From positions 13,237,868 to 13,301,867 of the forward strand of contig NC_051431.1 of the NCBI RefSeq assembly GCF_001649575.2: 64,000 nucleotides of DNA, read 5' to 3'. The stretch's first letter is position 1; each line of letters starts with the position of its first letter. Under the pieces are notes generated by a model, which saw nothing but the letters and a program-made list of their open reading frames with translations, did not search any database and had not been told where the DNA came from. The translations under genes and the position numbers were made by a program. This document shows, piece after piece, positions 61,301 to 64,000 of this stretch. Source of the stretch: Kryptolebias marmoratus (Eukaryota > Chordata > Actinopteri > Cyprinodontiformes > Rivulidae).

Positions 61301-63620
61301 GGGGGAAAAAAACACAGCAAAGTGGTATAAACAGAGAGTTTACCTCCTTTTGAAACTGCAGGCTCTTCAGCTTCTGCTCCTTCTCCCACACCTCGACACC
61401 CAAGGGACCCACTTTGGCTTTGGACAACCGCGCCACAACACAAAGACGAACCCAGGCAAACTTTTTGAAAATGTGTTTCTGAGTATCTTTTGGCAAACTT
61501 AACCTTTTTTTCCCCTCCCATTTTCAATAGCTCATAACAAAGTGTGTTGGTAATCTGTTATTTGCTTCCTTTTCACAATCGCATTAAAAGGAAGGCTCAA
61601 TTTATTTTGAATAACTGGGTATAACTTTTGCATCTGAATCCAAAACACAGTCAAGCATCACATTATGCAAAAGAAATAATAGCTCAAGGGAAGAAGCAAT
61701 CATACTGTGCCAGTACTACTTAGCAAGGCATGCTTTCATTCATAGAGCCTTTTGTTCCACTGCAGTTCATCAGTCAGAAATGACTACCTTCAGATCATTT
61801 TCAGGTTTGTATATTATCACACTCCTTCTTTTCACTGAGCTCAGTATCTGCAGAGTCTAGCAGTAACACTGTTCACCTGACTGGCATTTACTTTGCATTC
61901 AGCAAGTAATTGAAGTGTTATCAGACTTCTATAACAGTTTGGGCCCAACAATATCACTGAGTATTACAGATAATCATGACGGGGACAATAAGAGGGACCG
62001 TAAACTTTACGGGACTGTATATGTTCTTATTGGTTAGCTAGAGGGGTGAAGATAATCTCATGAATATAAGCATCCTTTGGTAAATAAAAGGGTACAACAG
62101 GATTATGAACATACTTCTTTAACTGGTCAACATTTTTGCTACCCCATTTATACACTTTGATGCAGCTTTTGTTTGAAAATGTGCTATAGAAATAAAATTC
62201 ACAATGACCTGTTTCACATGGTAGGAATAATGGTCATTTTGACATTTGAATGGGAAGTGATTTTTGTTATATCAGTATGAAATACCATGTTATAACGTAA
62301 ATCATTTTTTAATGAACACTGACTATGTGTTGGTGTATATTGGATGCAATCTCAGGTATTCAAGCACATAAACACACCTTTCTCTGCTGCAAACACACTC
62401 TGTTGGACAAAAGGGTTCACCAAGGCTGCGCCACTTTGGTTTTATCCTCCACTGGGGAACAAGCTTTGCTTTGCTGGGCCGCAAAACCAATACGGTTGTC
62501 GTCACAACTATAACCACAACCAACAGCAGACACAGAATCCCTGCAAACAGGCAACATTGTATCATGGTAAAATGCAGAGGATTAGTCGGTTACAATAATA
62601 ATCCTGCATCAATTATTTAATGGCAAGAAGCCAAAAAATAAAATAAAAAATACTGACCAGCAATCATTCCCCAGTCAGGTAGAAGGTTGAGTTTGTGATG
62701 TTTGACAATCCCATATTTGACCAGGTTTGCTGGGGTCATGGGTTGAAATACCGCAGACTTTGGATCACAGTCTGTCCCTTCCTCACTGACCACCACCACC
62801 ATACTCCACTGAGGGACAACACTGTCCACAAATACATACTTTCCTGTTTCTGAAAAGACATGGGCAAACCTAAGAAGAGAGGAGAAGACAAAGAGACTAA
62901 TTGCAAAGTTACTGCTGCAAAATGTGATTGTAAAATGATGAATACTGGGTAGAGTCCATGCTACATCGAAGAGTTGAAATTTGTCTGCTTCATGAGTATC
63001 TGCAGATGTCTGAAGGCGCCATAGTCCCAGCTGGGGTTGCTATTGAACAGGTGGTCTTTCTGGTACACTGGAAAGTGGCTGAGATGGCGGTCTAGGAAAT
63101 CAAATGTACTTGGAATAAGTTGAAAATGTTTACAACTAAACAACAGTATTTACACCATTATCAAAAAAAAGTATGCAAGTAAATAAAATTCTGGGTACCA
63201 GTGTGGTTGATGGTGAGATAAAAAATGAGCATGTCACCAGAGGAAAGACAGGCAATGGGATTTGGCATTCTAGGGAGGACACTCGGTGCATCAACATCAC
63301 CTTTTGTCTCCCTGTTATTTCTAGATCTTGTGTTTAGAATTTTTATTGATTCTGAAAAAAAAAACAAAAAAGATTTGAATGCTGTAAGTTATTGAGAATT
63401 ATGTTAAATATACAAAAAAACATGTAAGTTTAGTGAATACATTAGAAAAAAAATGAAAACAATAATTATTATGATACATCAATTCACCTGAAAGGAAAAG
63501 GTCAACAAGGTCCTTTTGCAAAGGAATCCAGCCAAACACCCCTTCAGAGTCAAACTGGACCAAATGTATTTTTCCAAAGATCTTTTCATGTATATCTGTT
63601 CCTAAAACATTTGCTATTGT
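55383..63620 (-). CDS. Large single-pass membrane protein of unknown function (3' part; 5' end outside window)
   Basis: Eighteen exons join in frame (2838 nt, 945 residues plus TGA): 63620-63488, 63351-63199, 63091-62965, 62869-62658, 62540-62378, 61411-61344, 60523-60363, 59878-59764, 59668-59472, 59387-59339, 59240-59079, 58969-58634, 58471-58374, 58290-58184, 58078-57999, 56554-56526, 56440-56312, 55901-55383. The first listed exon opens after an AG acceptor, so earlier exons lie beyond the window. Residues 1-205 look extracellular; within them FAHVFSETGKYVFVDS, then VVPQWSMVVVV and a Cys, has the pattern of a cupredoxin-like beta fold. A hydrophobic helix (about 209-228, LCLLLVVVIVVTTTVLVL) is followed by basic RPSKAK, as in a type I protein. 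The roughly 715-residue inside part has predicted helical stretches (LYDKLEDQNLHIASQLARHR; LLELKRRYVSQRLSELQVAL) and a Gln/Asn/His-rich tail. I cannot name the family. The small 61411 exon is the least certain: its acceptor could also lie six bases upstream. The whole gene model is otherwise supported by splice sites and phase. Confidence 0.8.
57060..57790 (+). repeat. Family A tandem repeat, two units
   Basis: It begins with the lead-in ACCTGCTGCCATGAAAGGC, then two units about 280 bases apart (57160 and 57437). It includes TATTGAGCTAAAATTTGGTG. It lies in an intron of the large membrane-protein gene, antisense to it. Confidence 0.8.
60276..60312. repeat. (TA)n microsatellite
   Basis: Imperfect TA repeat in an intron of the large membrane-protein gene, 50 bases from the 60363 splice donor. 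Confidence 0.9.
62150..62205 (+). repeat. Short copy of the retroelement 3'-tail motif
   Basis: ATGTGCTATAGAAATAAAAT matches the end of the tail at 30450-30500. It lies in an intron of the large membrane-protein gene, in antisense orientation. Confidence 0.45.
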
Positions 63621-63635
63621 CTGAAAGTACATGAG

Positions 63636-63668
63636 ATGAGACGAGAAGAGAAGAGATGAGAAAAGAAC
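63636..63668. repeat. Short (GAGAA/GATGA)n tract
   Basis: Imperfect purine-rich repeat just upstream (in gene direction) of the 63620 acceptor of the membrane-protein gene; on the gene strand it forms the pyrimidine-rich tract. Confidence 0.7.
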
Positions 63669-64000
63669 TGACACAGCAGGACTATGTTCCAATATGCCTA
63701 AACTAATTACCAGGCAGTTTTTTCCTACTCCAGGCTAAAAATAAATCAGTTTTTAATTATATATTTTATTTCCAAATCTAGGATACAGAGTCCAGCATTA
63801 ACTGGTCCTGTGTTTTGTTGAACAAAGTGTGTATTGTTTTATTTATTAGATAATACATTTAGTTTAAATTAGCTTTTTTCATACTTCGATTAGGCTGAAC
63901 ATTGTGTCTTTCTTAAATGTTGGTTCAGTGTTAGTTGTGACATTGGATTGTTAGGATGACATTTAATGGCTTCTCTTTAGTTTGATGTAGCATGCTGATA

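Noticed and set aside
61122..61496. 124-codon minus-strand frame containing WEKEQKLKSLQFQKE
   Set aside because: It looked plausible as an exon, but it breaks phase with both neighbouring exons. The frame reading SLGCRGVGEGAEAEE joins correctly on both sides.
1..64000. tRNA, rRNA, CRISPR, operon or prophage features
   Set aside because: None found; tRNA B-box-like GGTTC matches lack paired arms, and all repeats are eukaryotic types.

Overview
The window looks like nuclear DNA of a ray-finned (teleost) fish. It is AT-rich, gene-poor and intron-rich, with canonical GT/AG splice sites. It carries typical teleost interspersed repeats: a Tc1-like transposase remnant, non-LTR retrotransposon pieces, foldback MITEs, a DNA transposon inserted in a (TA)n tract, and many microsatellites. 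I see no prokaryotic features, CRISPR array, tRNA or rRNA. One N occurs near 7846.

Layout. (1) 1-8.7 kb: no recognisable protein gene. A CpG-richer segment at about 7.8-8.75 kb, with a good minus-strand splice donor at 8321, suggests the promoter and untranslated first exon of an unidentified gene running leftwards out of the window. A possible 27-nt exon lies at 1081-1107. (2) 8.7-38.8 kb: about 30 kb without a supported coding exon, filled with unique AT-rich DNA and repeats. (3) 38.9-49.9 kb, minus strand: scn3b, the voltage-gated sodium channel beta-3 subunit, complete in five coding exons (218 residues), with a putative 5' untranslated exon and promoter at 49.5-49.87 kb that carries an NRF1-type site and a strong G-quadruplex motif. 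(4) 52.35-52.8 kb, plus strand: a candidate two-exon gene for a 72-residue protein, directly downstream of an RFX X-box-like site. I do not recognise it; it is the most interesting unassigned item. (5) 53.3-54.1 kb: retroelement debris including a reverse-transcriptase YADD box. (6) 55.4-64 kb, minus strand: the 3' part (18 phase-consistent exons, 945 residues) of a large single-pass membrane protein that I cannot name. It has an extracellular cupredoxin-like stretch, one membrane helix and a long, partly helical cytoplasmic region.

Working together: scn3b encodes an accessory subunit of neuronal and cardiac sodium channels. Nothing links the large membrane protein or the small candidate gene to it functionally. 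The small gene would be divergent from scn3b and convergent with the large gene. Exon models were read by eye from splice sites and frame continuity; no search or transcript data were available.
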